A stretch of DNA of 50,086 bases from Verrucomicrobiota bacterium (GCA_023386835.1 JAEWIY010000052.1:1-50086), one strand, 5' to 3'. Numbered from the stretch's first letter, positions 35,413 through 43,309 are shown. The notes: generated by a model from the letters alone, not told the origin. A program made the numbers and translations.

Positions 35413-35432
35413 CGGCGGCGCATTTGCCGCCG
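35413..35432 (+). other. Small hairpin between peroxiredoxin and acnA
   Basis: CGGCGGC pairs with GCCGCCG around the loop GCATTT. No T-tract follows, so it may be an mRNA-stabilising or attenuating hairpin rather than a terminator. Confidence 0.35.
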
Positions 35433-35462
35433 GGCTGAAGGTCTCACGATATTCTTCTCCCA

Positions 35463-38318
35463 ATGTCTCTGCCAAATCCGTTCAACACCCGTGCGACATT
35501 CCAGGCGAATGGCGCCGCCCATTCCTATTACTCGCTGCCGGCCCTGAAGGCGGCGGGTTTTGCGGTCGACCGTTTGCCCGTGTCGATCCGGCTGGTGCTC
35601 GAGTCGCTGCTGCGCAACTGCGACGGCAAGCGCGTGAGCGAGGACGCGGTGCGGGCGCTGGCTTCGTGGAAGCCGCGGGAGGCGCGGACGGAGGAAATCC
35701 CGTTCGTGGTCGCGCGCATCGTGCTTCAGGATTTCACCGGCGTGCCGCTGCTGGTGGATCTCGCCGCCATGCGTGCGGCGGTGAAGCGGTTGAACCGCAA
35801 TCCGAAGATCATCGAGCCGTTGGTGCCGGTGGACCTGGTGGTGGACCACTCGGTGCAGGTCGACTTCGCCGGCACGTCCGACGCCTTCGCCCGGAATCTC
35901 GAGCTGGAGTTCAAGCGCAACCGCGAACGCTACCAGTTCCTGAAATGGGGTATGCAGGCGTTCGATACGTTCAAAGTCGTGCCGCCCGGCATCGGAATCG
36001 TGCACCAGGTCAACCTCGAGTACCTGGCCAAGGGCGTGCTGAAGGATGCCGCGGGTAATATCTATCCGGATACGCTGGTCGGCACCGACTCGCACACGAC
36101 GATGATCAACGGCCTCGGCATCGTGGGCTGGGGCGTCGGCGGCATCGAGGCGGAGGCCGGCATGCTCGGTCAGCCCGTCTATTTCCTCACGCCGGATGTC
36201 GTCGGCGTGCACCTGACCGGTTCGCTGCGTGAAGGCGTCACCGCGACCGACCTCGCGCTGACGATCACCCAAATGCTGCGCAAGGCGAAGGTGGTCGGAA
36301 AGTTTGTCGAGTTTTACGGCCCGGGCGCGCAGGCGCTCCCGGTGGTCGATCGTGCCACGATCGCCAACATGGCGCCGGAATACGGCGCGACGATGGGCTT
36401 CTTCCCGATCGACGGCGAATGCAGCACGTACCTGCTCGCGACCGGCCGCTCGGCGGAGCAGGTGGCGCTCTACGAAGCGTACTATCGCTCCCAGGAACTC
36501 TGGGGCGTGCCGCAGAAGGGCCAGATCGACTACTCGGTGGATCTCGAGCTCGACCTCGGCTCCGTCGTGCCGAGCGTGGCCGGACCGAAGCGTCCGCAGG
36601 ATCGCATTGAACTCGCTTCGCTCAAGGAAGCGTTCACCTCGACGTTCTCGCGCCCGGTGGTTGAAGGTGGCTTCGGCCGCCAGGTCCAGGATCTCGCGTT
36701 CTGCACCGAAGTCGGTGCGAGCGATGGCCGGCTGGTGGAAGGTGGCGGCGAACAGGCGCCGGAAACGACGCCGAAGGGCGCCGGTAACCGCAGCGAGAAG
36801 AACACCAGCGCGCTGACCGAGATCGAGATGATGAACAATCGTCCGACTCCCGACATTGTTGAAGACACCTCGAAGGTGCCTTCCGGTTCCAAAGTCGGCA
36901 ACGGAAGCGTGCTCATCGCGGCGATTACGAGCTGCACGAACACCTCCAATCCGAGCGTGATGCTTGCCGCGGGCCTGCTGGCGAAGAAGGCGGTCGAGAA
37001 GGGCCTGCGCCCGAATCCGGTCGTGAAGTCCTCGCTCGCGCCCGGTTCGCGCGTGGTGACCGATTATCTGAACAAGACCGGCCTGCAGCCGTACCTCGAC
37101 CAACTCGGTTTCCAGACGGTGGGTTATGGTTGCACGACCTGCATCGGCAACACCGGCCCGCTGGCGGCGCCGATCGAAGACGCGATTCTGCGCCACGACC
37201 TGATCGCCGCGTCGGTCCTGTCGGGTAACCGCAACTTCGAGGCGCGCGTTCACCAGAACATCAAGGCGAACTTCCTGATGTCGCCTCCGCTGGTCGTCGC
37301 GTTCGCGCTCGCCGGCCGCGTTGACATCGATCTGACGAAGGAGCCGCTCGCGCGGAACGACAGCGGTGAGCCGGTCTACCTGAAGGACATCTGGCCCTCG
37401 CTGCACGAAGTGCGTGACGCGATGAAGTCCGCGTTGGCGCCGGAAGTGTTCCGGTCGCTCTATGCCGACTTCGCGGCGCAGAATCCGAAGTGGAACGAGA
37501 TCCCGGCGCCGACCGGTGACGTGTATTCCTGGGACGAGGCGTCGACCTACATCCAGGAGCCGCCGTTCTTCACCGACTTCGGCCTCGAGTCCGGCGCGAT
37601 CAACCCGATCATCGGGGCGCGCGCGCTCGGCATCTTTGGCGATTCGGTGACGACCGACCACATTTCACCCGCCGGTGCGATCAAGAAGAGCTCACCCGCC
37701 GGCAAGTTCCTGCTCGATGCCGGCGTGCCGTTCGAGGACTTCAACTCGTACGGTTCGCGTCGTGGTAATGACCGGATCATGACACGCGGCACCTTCGCGA
37801 ACGTTCGCATCAAGAACCTGATGCTGGGCGGGGAAGAGGGCGGCCTGACGCTGCTCCAGCCAGAAGGCGCCAAGCTGTCGATCTTCGACGCGGCGATGGC
37901 GTACAAGGAGCGGGGTGTTCCGCTGGTCGTCCTGGCCGGGCATGAGTACGGGACGGGTTCCTCGCGTGACTGGGCGGCCAAGGGCACGAAGCTGCTCGGC
38001 GTTCGCGCGGTCATCGCGCAATCCTTCGAGCGTATCCACCGCAGCAATCTCGTGGGCATGGGCGTGTTGCCGTTGCAGTTCAAGGAAGGCACCAACGCCC
38101 AGACACTGCAGCTGACGGGCGCCGAGACATTCGACGTCCTCGGTCTGACGGGTGCGCTCAAGCCGCAGCAGGATGTCGAAGTGCGTATCACGCGCCCCGA
38201 CGGCACCTCGCTGACGATCCCGACGACGTGTCGCATCGATACGCCGATCGAGGTCGAATACTATCAGCACGGCGGCATCTTGCCGTACGTGTTGCGGCAG
38301 ATCGTTGCCCAGAATTGA
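35463..38318 (+). CDS. acnA: Aconitate hydratase A
   Basis: A 951-residue aconitase of the AcnA/IRP1 type, interconverting citrate and isocitrate in the TCA cycle. The iron-sulfur cluster cysteines are visible in AAITSCTNTSNPSV and in GYGCTTCIGNTGPL. LVGTDSHTTMINGLGI, FGDSVTTDHISPAG and GHEYGTGSSRDWAAKG are further diagnostic sites. The protein is longer than the usual ~890-900 residues because an acidic, low-complexity segment sits just before the first cluster cysteine (about residues 415-475, EGGGEQAPETTPKGAGNRSE and onward). A strong hairpin follows the stop. Confidence 0.97.
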   Translation: MSLPNPFNTRATFQANGAAHSYYSLPALKAAGFAVDRLPVSIRLVLESLLRNCDGKRVSEDAVRALASWKPREARTEEIPFVVARIVLQDFTGVPLLVDLAAMRAAVKRLNRNPKIIEPLVPVDLVVDHSVQVDFAGTSDAFARNLELEFKRNRERYQFLKWGMQAFDTFKVVPPGIGIVHQVNLEYLAKGVLKDAAGNIYPDTLVGTDSHTTMINGLGIVGWGVGGIEAEAGMLGQPVYFLTPDVVGVHLTGSLREGVTATDLALTITQMLRKAKVVGKFVEFYGPGAQALPVVDRATIANMAPEYGATMGFFPIDGECSTYLLATGRSAEQVALYEAYYRSQELWGVPQKGQIDYSVDLELDLGSVVPSVAGPKRPQDRIELASLKEAFTSTFSRPVVEGGFGRQVQDLAFCTEVGASDGRLVEGGGEQAPETTPKGAGNRSEKNTSALTEIEMMNNRPTPDIVEDTSKVPSGSKVGNGSVLIAAITSCTNTSNPSVMLAAGLLAKKAVEKGLRPNPVVKSSLAPGSRVVTDYLNKTGLQPYLDQLGFQTVGYGCTTCIGNTGPLAAPIEDAILRHDLIAASVLSGNRNFEARVHQNIKANFLMSPPLVVAFALAGRVDIDLTKEPLARNDSGEPVYLKDIWPSLHEVRDAMKSALAPEVFRSLYADFAAQNPKWNEIPAPTGDVYSWDEASTYIQEPPFFTDFGLESGAINPIIGARALGIFGDSVTTDHISPAGAIKKSSPAGKFLLDAGVPFEDFNSYGSRRGNDRIMTRGTFANVRIKNLMLGGEEGGLTLLQPEGAKLSIFDAAMAYKERGVPLVVLAGHEYGTGSSRDWAAKGTKLLGVRAVIAQSFERIHRSNLVGMGVLPLQFKEGTNAQTLQLTGAETFDVLGLTGALKPQQDVEVRITRPDGTSLTIPTTCRIDTPIEVEYYQHGGILPYVLRQIVAQN

Positions 38319-38327
38319 GTCCCCTTT

Positions 38328-38361
38328 GGCCAGCGCACGGGCTCGTCGCCCGGCGCTGGCC
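38328..38361 (+). terminator. Strong hairpin after acnA
   Basis: GGCCAGCGC pairs with GCGCTGGCC, and inside it CGGGC pairs with GCCCG around the loop TCGTC, giving a stem of about 14 bp with one bulged A. No T-run follows, so it may act as a weak or factor-dependent terminator or a 3'-end stabiliser. Confidence 0.5.
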
Positions 38362-38378
38362 ATCCCTCTGCCGGCGCC

Positions 38379-38894
38379 ATGACTGAACCGTCTCCTTCCA
38401 ATTTTCTGGTCGATGCTAACTCCGATCCCGTGGCGGTGAGGATCGAGGGGCGCGCCTCGTTCCAGAACTGTGCGTGCATGCGTGACTTTCTCACGCAGGT
38501 CGTGGGGAACGGAAAGCGGCACGTTGTGATGGATTTCCAGCGCTGCACCAGCATGGACAGCACCTTCCTTGGCGTGCTGGCCGGGGCCGCGATCCAGCTG
38601 CGCAAGCAGAACCCGCCGGGCAGCCTCGTGTTGTGCCGGCTGGGGCCGCGAAACCTGGAACTGGTGCGAAACCTTGGACTGCACCGGCTTTTGATCGTCG
38701 ACACGGGCGAACCGAGAGTCGGCGTCTCGGAGGGCCAGGCGCTGAATTGCGAAGTTCAGCGGGACGAGATTGCCAGCGCTCGGCTGGTCTTGGAGGCGCA
38801 CGAAAACCTCGTGGCGGCGGATGCGGAGAACCAAGCCAAGTTTCAGGACGTGTTGACGTTCCTGCGCCAGCAGCTGAATCCGCCTTCGTCGTGA
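38379..38894 (+). CDS. STAS domain protein (anti-sigma factor antagonist-like)
   Basis: A 171-residue cytoplasmic protein. Residues 15-110 form a STAS domain (VAVRIEGRASFQNC, HVVMDFQRCTSMDSTFLGVL), the fold of SpoIIAA/RsbV anti-anti-sigma factors. The segment around CTSMDSTFLG corresponds to the phosphorylatable D-S-[ST]-F-L loop, so a Ser switch is possible. The C-terminal ~55 residues are helical (ASARLVLEAHENLVAADAE). In Verrucomicrobiota such genes often act with PP2C phosphatases, but no kinase or phosphatase partner is nearby. It sits between acnA and trpB. Confidence 0.85.
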   Translation: MTEPSPSNFLVDANSDPVAVRIEGRASFQNCACMRDFLTQVVGNGKRHVVMDFQRCTSMDSTFLGVLAGAAIQLRKQNPPGSLVLCRLGPRNLELVRNLGLHRLLIVDTGEPRVGVSEGQALNCEVQRDEIASARLVLEAHENLVAADAENQAKFQDVLTFLRQQLNPPSS

Positions 38895-39006
38895 CGAGCC
38901 CGTTGAAAGCGTCGTAACGCGCTGCTCAACGCGGAGCGGGTTGGGGGGCGGGAACGAGCAAATCCGATTTGCCTCCGGCGTGATGTCAGGGCCATGGTGC
39001 GCCCTC

Positions 39007-40248
39007 ATGTCCGCCTCGAACCCTTCCTCCGCCCCCGACACGCTGGACCGCTTTTCGCTGCCCGACGCGGGCGGACACTTTGGCCGGTACGGCGGCGTAT
39101 TCGTGCCGGAAACACTGATGACCGCGCTCGAGGAACTCGGCGTGGCCTACGAGGAGGCGCGGAAGGATCCGAGTTTCCAGGCGGAGTTGCGGCACCACCT
39201 GAAGGAGTTCGCCGGGCGTCCGACGGAGTTGTACTTCGCTGAGCGGCTGACGCAGCACTGCGGCGGCGCCAAGATCTACCTCAAACGCGAGGACCTGCTG
39301 CATACGGGCGCGCACAAGATCAACAATGCGCTCGGCCAGGCGTTGTTGGCGCGGCGCATGGGCAAGAAGCGCGTGATTGCTGAAACAGGCGCGGGCCAGC
39401 ACGGCGTCGCCACTGCGGCCGTGTGTGCAAAGTTCGGCCTGGAGTGTGTCGTGTACATGGGCGCGGTCGACATGGAGCGGCAGGCGCTCAACGTCTTTCG
39501 CATGCGCCTCATGGGCGCCGAGGTGCGTGGGGTGGAGGCGGGCCAGCGCACGTTGAAGGAAGCGATCAACGAGGCGATGCGCGACTGGGTGACGAATGTT
39601 CGTTCGTCGCATTACATCCTCGGTTCGGCGCTCGGTTCGCACCCGTATCCGATGATGGTGCGCGATTTTCACCGTGTGATCGGTTTGGAGGCCAAGGAGC
39701 AGCTGCTCGCGCGCGAGGGACGCCTGCCGGACGAGATGATCGCCTGCGTTGGCGGCGGATCGAACGCCATCGGTTTCTTCTTCGAGTTTCTGGAAGACCC
39801 GTCTGTGCGGCTCGTTGGTGTGGAGGCGGGTGGACGTGGCATCCGCAAGGGTGATCACGCGGCTCGTTTTGAGGGCGGAAAGCTCGGGGTGCTGCAGGGC
39901 TGCAAGACCTACATTCTGCAGAACGAGGACGGACAGATTGAACTGACGCACTCGGTCAGCGCGGGATTGGACTACGCCGCCATTGGACCGGAGCACGCGT
40001 TCTACCGCGAGCGTGGCCGCATCGAGTTCGCGTATGCGTGCGACGACGACGTGTTGGAAACGTTCCAGCTCCTGTCACGCCTCGAAGGCATCATCCCGGC
40101 GCTCGAATCCACGCACGCGCTGGTGCACGGCCTCAAGCGCGCCCGCGAAATGCGCCCCGACCAAATCCTCCTGATCAACCTCAGCGGCCGCGGGGATAAG
40201 GACGTGAATCAAGTCGCAAAGCTCCTCCGGGACCCAAGTATCAAGTAA
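39007..40248 (+). CDS. trpB: Tryptophan synthase beta chain
   Basis: A 413-residue PLP enzyme joining indole and serine to make tryptophan, partner of TrpA (not in the window). The PLP Lys104 lies in HTGAHKINNALG. ETGAGQHGVATA and the phosphate loop CVGGGSNAIG are intact. The ATG at 39007 was chosen at the usual family N-terminus (SLPDAGGHFGRYGGVFVPE follows), and in-frame ATG 38983 is possible. The last codons (PSIK and TAA) lie inside the left heptamer array, so the repeat has supplied the present C-terminus and stop. trpA is not adjacent downstream as it is in classic trp operons. Confidence 0.97.
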   Translation: MSASNPSSAPDTLDRFSLPDAGGHFGRYGGVFVPETLMTALEELGVAYEEARKDPSFQAELRHHLKEFAGRPTELYFAERLTQHCGGAKIYLKREDLLHTGAHKINNALGQALLARRMGKKRVIAETGAGQHGVATAAVCAKFGLECVVYMGAVDMERQALNVFRMRLMGAEVRGVEAGQRTLKEAINEAMRDWVTNVRSSHYILGSALGSHPYPMMVRDFHRVIGLEAKEQLLAREGRLPDEMIACVGGGSNAIGFFFEFLEDPSVRLVGVEAGGRGIRKGDHAARFEGGKLGVLQGCKTYILQNEDGQIELTHSVSAGLDYAAIGPEHAFYRERGRIEFAYACDDDVLETFQLLSRLEGIIPALESTHALVHGLKRAREMRPDQILLINLSGRGDKDVNQVAKLLRDPSIK

Positions 40249-40268
40249 CAAGGGACAAGGGGCAGGTC
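40236..40268 (+). repeat. Left heptamer array
   Basis: Successive 7-nt units (TCAAGTA, ACAAGGG, ACAAGGG, GCAGGTC and related) run from the trpB 3' end into the spacer. The TAA stop of trpB is part of the second unit. Confidence 0.75.
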
Positions 40269-40300
40269 ACAGAAGCTCCGCGGGCGGAACAAACGGTGCG

Positions 40301-40648
40301 ATGAACGATTTGGTCGAACGCACTTTCCGCTTCGCTCAAGCGTCACGAACCTTCGTCGACCAGCTTCCAAGATCGCTCTCTAACTGGGAAGATGCTCGCC
40401 AGCTGGTTCGTGCCTCCGGTTCTGTCGCCGCCAATTACCTCGAAGCGCAGGAAGGGCTGAGCCGAAAGGATTTCTTCTACCGGATTCGGATCTGTCGAAA
40501 GGAAGCTCGGGAAGCCGGGCTTTGGCTCAGGCTCATCCGACTGGAGGCGGCAAGCGAATTGGAGTCACAGCGCGAACGATTGCTCAGTGAGGCCGAACAG
40601 CTGAAACGGGTTTTCTCCACCATCGTCAGCCGGGACTGCTCAGGGTAA
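40301..40648 (+). CDS. Four-helix bundle protein (S23/intervening-sequence protein family)
   Basis: A 115-residue helical protein of the four-helix-bundle family (TIGR02436), first known as proteins encoded in 23S rRNA intervening sequences, and related to the Avd accessory protein of diversity-generating retroelements. Family marks are RTFRFAQASRTFVDQLP, the conserved VRASGSVAANYLEAQEG, and KDFFYRIRICRKEAREAGLW. Basic residues suggest nucleic-acid binding, but its cellular role is unknown. It is complete, with an ATG at 40301. It lies between trpB and yicC inside two oppositely oriented heptamer arrays, and no reverse transcriptase or variable repeat is nearby. Confidence 0.9.
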   Translation: MNDLVERTFRFAQASRTFVDQLPRSLSNWEDARQLVRASGSVAANYLEAQEGLSRKDFFYRIRICRKEAREAGLWLRLIRLEAASELESQRERLLSEAEQLKRVFSTIVSRDCSG

Positions 40649-40650
40649 AT

Positions 40651-40684
40651 CTTGGCACTTGGTGACTTGTAACTTGATACTTTC
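40651..40684 (-). repeat. Right heptamer array (inverted)
   Basis: On the minus strand the units read ATCAAGT, TACAAGT, CACCAAG, TGCCAAG. They are the inverted counterpart of the array at 40236 and end just before the yicC start codon, leaving yicC without a visible Shine-Dalgarno sequence. Confidence 0.75.
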
Positions 40685-40687
40685 CTT

Positions 40688-41560
40688 ATGCGTTCGATGA
40701 CCGGTTTTGGGCGGGCGACGGCGACGTTGGCAGACGTCAGCGTGGGCGTGCAGGTGAGTTCGGTGAACCGCAAGGGGCTCGACCTCACTGTCAAATTGCC
40801 GGAGGCGTGGTCCGAACTCGAAGCGGGCATCAGTGAACGCGTCCGCGCAGTGGCGTCGCGCGGCAAGGTGCACGTCGAAGTTGCCGTCATGCGAGCGACG
40901 GGCAGCAGCCTGGCGCAGTGGGACGACGCGCAGGTCGCAGCAATCCTCGAACGTCTGGCGGCGCTGGCCGCCCAGCGTGGGGTTCCTTTTCAACCGACGG
41001 CCGACCTGCTCTGGCAGATTGCCTCGTCACAACGTGGGCCCGCGGAGCAGTTGCTCGATGAGGACGCGGAGACGACGCTGCTCAACGCGGTCGACGAGGC
41101 CCTGCGCGCGTTTGTGGCCATGCGCGCAAGCGAGGGGGAGGCACTGTTGGTCGATTTCCTGACCCGCCTGGAAACCCTGCGTTGTCAGGTCAGCGCAATT
41201 TCCGAGCGCGCTCCGGCGGTGGTGCCTGCGTATCGCGAAGCGCTGCACCGGCGGCTTCGGGAGGCCGGGCTTGAACTCGACGTTAACGACGAGCGTGTGC
41301 TGAAGGAAATCGCGCTCTTCGCGGATCGGTGTGACGTCTCCGAAGAATTGACACGTCTGCGCAGTCACCTGCAGCAGTTCGAGCAGCTGCTGCGGAGTTC
41401 CGGTGAGATCGGACGGAAGGGGGAGTTCCTCCTGCAGGAACTCGGACGCGAAGTTCACACGATCGGCAGCAAGGCCAACGACCTCGTGATCGCCCGCCAC
41501 GTCATCGAGCTGAAGAACGAGCTCGAACGGATCCGCGAGCAGATGGCGAACGTCGAGTAG
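40688..41560 (+). CDS. yicC: YicC family endoribonuclease-like protein
   Basis: A 290-residue YicC/YloC family protein. Its N-terminal domain begins with the diagnostic MRSMTGFGRA, followed by VSSVNRKGLDLTVKLPE. The C-terminal DUF1732 domain holds DVNDERVLKEIALFADRCDV and GRKGEFLLQELGREVHTIGSKAND, the most conserved stretch of the family. E. coli YicC takes part in RNA degradation. The start codon follows the right heptamer array after five bases. Another array begins 14 bases after its stop, so this gene is flanked on both sides by repeats. Confidence 0.95.
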   Translation: MRSMTGFGRATATLADVSVGVQVSSVNRKGLDLTVKLPEAWSELEAGISERVRAVASRGKVHVEVAVMRATGSSLAQWDDAQVAAILERLAALAAQRGVPFQPTADLLWQIASSQRGPAEQLLDEDAETTLLNAVDEALRAFVAMRASEGEALLVDFLTRLETLRCQVSAISERAPAVVPAYREALHRRLREAGLELDVNDERVLKEIALFADRCDVSEELTRLRSHLQQFEQLLRSSGEIGRKGEFLLQELGREVHTIGSKANDLVIARHVIELKNELERIREQMANVE

Positions 41561-41573
41561 GGCGCGGGGGAAG

Positions 41574-41601
41574 GATCAAGTAGCAAGTGGCAAGTAACAG
41601 G
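41574..41601 (+). repeat. Third heptamer array, after yicC
   Basis: Units ATCAAGT, AGCAAGT, GGCAAGT and AACAGGC repeat at 7-nt spacing in the same orientation as the array at 40236. It lies in the spacer between convergent yicC and lspA. A short stem TATCCG-ATTAG-CGGATA follows near 41609. Confidence 0.7.
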
Positions 41602-41671
41602 CGGCGGATATCCGATTAGCGGATACGATCACCTTGAGGCGCGTCCCGTTTTCGGACGTGTTACGGCTGGT

Positions 41672-42244
41672 CTAGCCTTGCTGGCTCCGATTTGTTTCGG
41701 GTCCGGAGCGGAGTGAGTGGATCAGGTAGATCGCCACGCCGACGCAGATGCCGGCATCGGCAACGTTGAACGTGGGGTAAACGTAGGTGCCGAAATGGAA
41801 GTCGAGGAAGTCGATCACATGCCCATGCAGCAGCCGGTCCACGAGGTTGCCGACGATCCCGCCGCAGAGCAGACCGAAGCTCAACTGGACGATGCGCTGA
41901 CGCAGGCCCAGGGAGTGTCGCCAGCAATAGATCGCGATCAAGGTGACCAGCGCGAGCAAGGCCAGCCACGCGCTCTTGCCGGAGAACATGCTCCAGGCGG
42001 CGCCGGTGTTGCCGACATGCACCAGGTAGAAAAACCCGTCGATCACGGTGACCGCACCAGGCGGACCATACGTGCCGAACGGAATCTTGGCGTTGATCCA
42101 GATCTTCGAGATCTGGTCGACGACGAACAGCGCGATCGCGAGCACCCAGAGCAGGCGGTAAGCCCGCAGGCGCTGCAGACGAGAAAGACCCGCCCCGGGG
42201 CGGGAGTTGACCGCCGGAGCCGGAGCAGGGGAGGTTGAGGTCAT
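41672..42244 (-). CDS. lspA: Lipoprotein signal peptidase (signal peptidase II)
   Basis: A 190-residue inner-membrane aspartic protease that removes signal peptides from prolipoproteins. Four hydrophobic helices are visible, starting at LLWVLAIALFVVDQISKIWI. The catalytic Asp motifs are GGIVGNLVDRLLHGHVIDF and YPTFNVADAGICVG. An N-terminal cytosolic extension (MTSTSPAPAPAVNSRPGAG) is Pro/Ala-rich. It is the last gene of the ileS / DksA-like / lspA minus-strand operon, 39 bases after the DksA-like gene. Confidence 0.96.
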   Translation of the reverse strand: MTSTSPAPAPAVNSRPGAGLSRLQRLRAYRLLWVLAIALFVVDQISKIWINAKIPFGTYGPPGAVTVIDGFFYLVHVGNTGAAWSMFSGKSAWLALLALVTLIAIYCWRHSLGLRQRIVQLSFGLLCGGIVGNLVDRLLHGHVIDFLDFHFGTYVYPTFNVADAGICVGVAIYLIHSLRSGPETNRSQQG

Positions 42245-42283
42245 ACGAGCTGGAACCGGCCGCCTCGAGCGCGGCCGGGGAAC

Positions 42284-43309
42284 TCACTCGTCGTCGCTGT
42301 CGTCGCTGAGTTTCGCGCCTTCTTCGCCCATTTCGCCGAAGAGTCCGGCTTGGGTGCGGGCGCGGTGACGGTTGCGCTCGATCTCCTTCTGGGCTTCGGC
42401 CGAGTAGCGCGTGAACGGCACGGCGAGCAGACGCTCCTTGGCGATCGGTTTGCCGGTCACTTCGCAGACGCCGTAGGTGCCGTCCTTGATCCGACGGATG
42501 GCGGCCTCGATCTCCGACAAAGCCTCCTGCTCGCTCGAGACGAGCGAGAGGGCGAAGTCGCGATCGAAGGTGTCCGTGCCTGCGTCGGCCATGTGCTGGC
42601 CGTAGGACGACAGGTCGCCGGCATCGTCCTTGGCGGAACGCTTCAGCGTGTCCTCGGTATGGGTGTCGAGCTGGCCCGTGACGTGGCTGCGGAGCTCGAT
42701 CAGCAGCTTGTAGTACCGGCGGAATTTCTCGGGGATCTGCTCGTCGTCCTCCGGCGCCTTGCGGGGAGCGGAGGGGTTAAAACCGAGAATGTCGGCCAGT
42801 GACGCTGCGCCGACGTGGTTCGGCTTCGCGGGTTTGGCGGCAAGGTCGATCTTCGCCTTCGGCGTGCCTTTGACGGGCTTGGATTCCGCGGCGGGAGCCG
42901 TTTCGCGCACAGGCGCCGACTTCGCGATTTCCCGAACCTCGTCGAGGCTGAACGCGATGGGCTTGGCCGACTTCTGCCGACCGAGGATGCGGCTGCGCAG
43001 CAGTTCGCGGGCACTGGACTTCTTGACCGGGGCCGCGCTGGCGGTGGCCTTGTCGCCCTTGGCGGGTGCGGCGGGTTTGGCAGCGGGCTTTTCGGGTTTA
43101 CCGGGAGGTTTTGACATGGGTGTTGCGGATGTCGGAGGAGCAGAGGGCTTGGCGGTGGCCGCGGGGCGGCTCGGTTTACCCCTGCTCGATGAAATAGGTT
43201 TGGATTTCTTGACGGCCGATGGCTTCGGCTTGGTTTTGCGGGAAATGGGACGGGAGCGGGCGGGAGGTTGCTTTCGTTTCGCCGAGCTGGACTTGGACTT
43301 GGAGGGCAT
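42284..43309 (-). CDS. DksA/TraR-like protein with a long basic N-terminal tail
   Basis: A 341-residue protein. The first ~170 residues are Lys/Pro/Ala/Ser-rich low complexity, histone-H1-like (PSKSKSSSAKRKQPPARSRP and similar). The C-terminal ~130 residues are a TraR/DksA-type coiled coil plus finger (HMADAGTDTFDRDFALSLVS, GTYGVCEVTGKPI, RLLAVPFTRYSAEAQ). The four zinc cysteines of classic DksA are reduced to one: the second position of CxxC is replaced and the C-terminal pair reads YSAEA instead of YCIEC. DksA-type proteins bind RNA polymerase through the secondary channel. It lies 28 bases after ileS and 39 before lspA. The ATG at 43309 is the first after the ileS stop. Confidence 0.82.
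   Translation of the reverse strand: MPSKSKSSSAKRKQPPARSRPISRKTKPKPSAVKKSKPISSSRGKPSRPAATAKPSAPPTSATPMSKPPGKPEKPAAKPAAPAKGDKATASAAPVKKSSARELLRSRILGRQKSAKPIAFSLDEVREIAKSAPVRETAPAAESKPVKGTPKAKIDLAAKPAKPNHVGAASLADILGFNPSAPRKAPEDDEQIPEKFRRYYKLLIELRSHVTGQLDTHTEDTLKRSAKDDAGDLSSYGQHMADAGTDTFDRDFALSLVSSEQEALSEIEAAIRRIKDGTYGVCEVTGKPIAKERLLAVPFTRYSAEAQKEIERNRHRARTQAGLFGEMGEEGAKLSDDSDDE

Larger units (their letters stand above)
40236..40682. mobile_element. Putative element: four-helix-bundle gene bracketed by inverted heptamer arrays
   Basis: The left end AAGTATCAAGTAACAAG (40236-40252) and the reverse complement of the right end (40666-40682) AAGTATCAAGTTACAAG agree at 16 of 17 positions, and similarity continues weakly through further heptamers to about 28 bases. 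The 447-base unit holds one gene and nothing else. It starts inside the last codons of trpB and ends five bases before the yicC start. I see no clear target-site duplication. The plan (S23-type protein gene inside complementary ends) recalls 23S rRNA intervening sequences. Mobility is inferred. Confidence 0.5.

Noticed and set aside
34935..37661. A 908-codon minus-strand frame
   Set aside because: It is wholly antisense to acnA, and its translation is Arg/Asp/His-rich with no domain. Such shadows are common in GC-rich genes.
40301..40648. Diversity-generating retroelement (Avd plus reverse transcriptase)
   Set aside because: The protein is of the Avd-related family, but no reverse transcriptase, template repeat or variable repeat is in the window.
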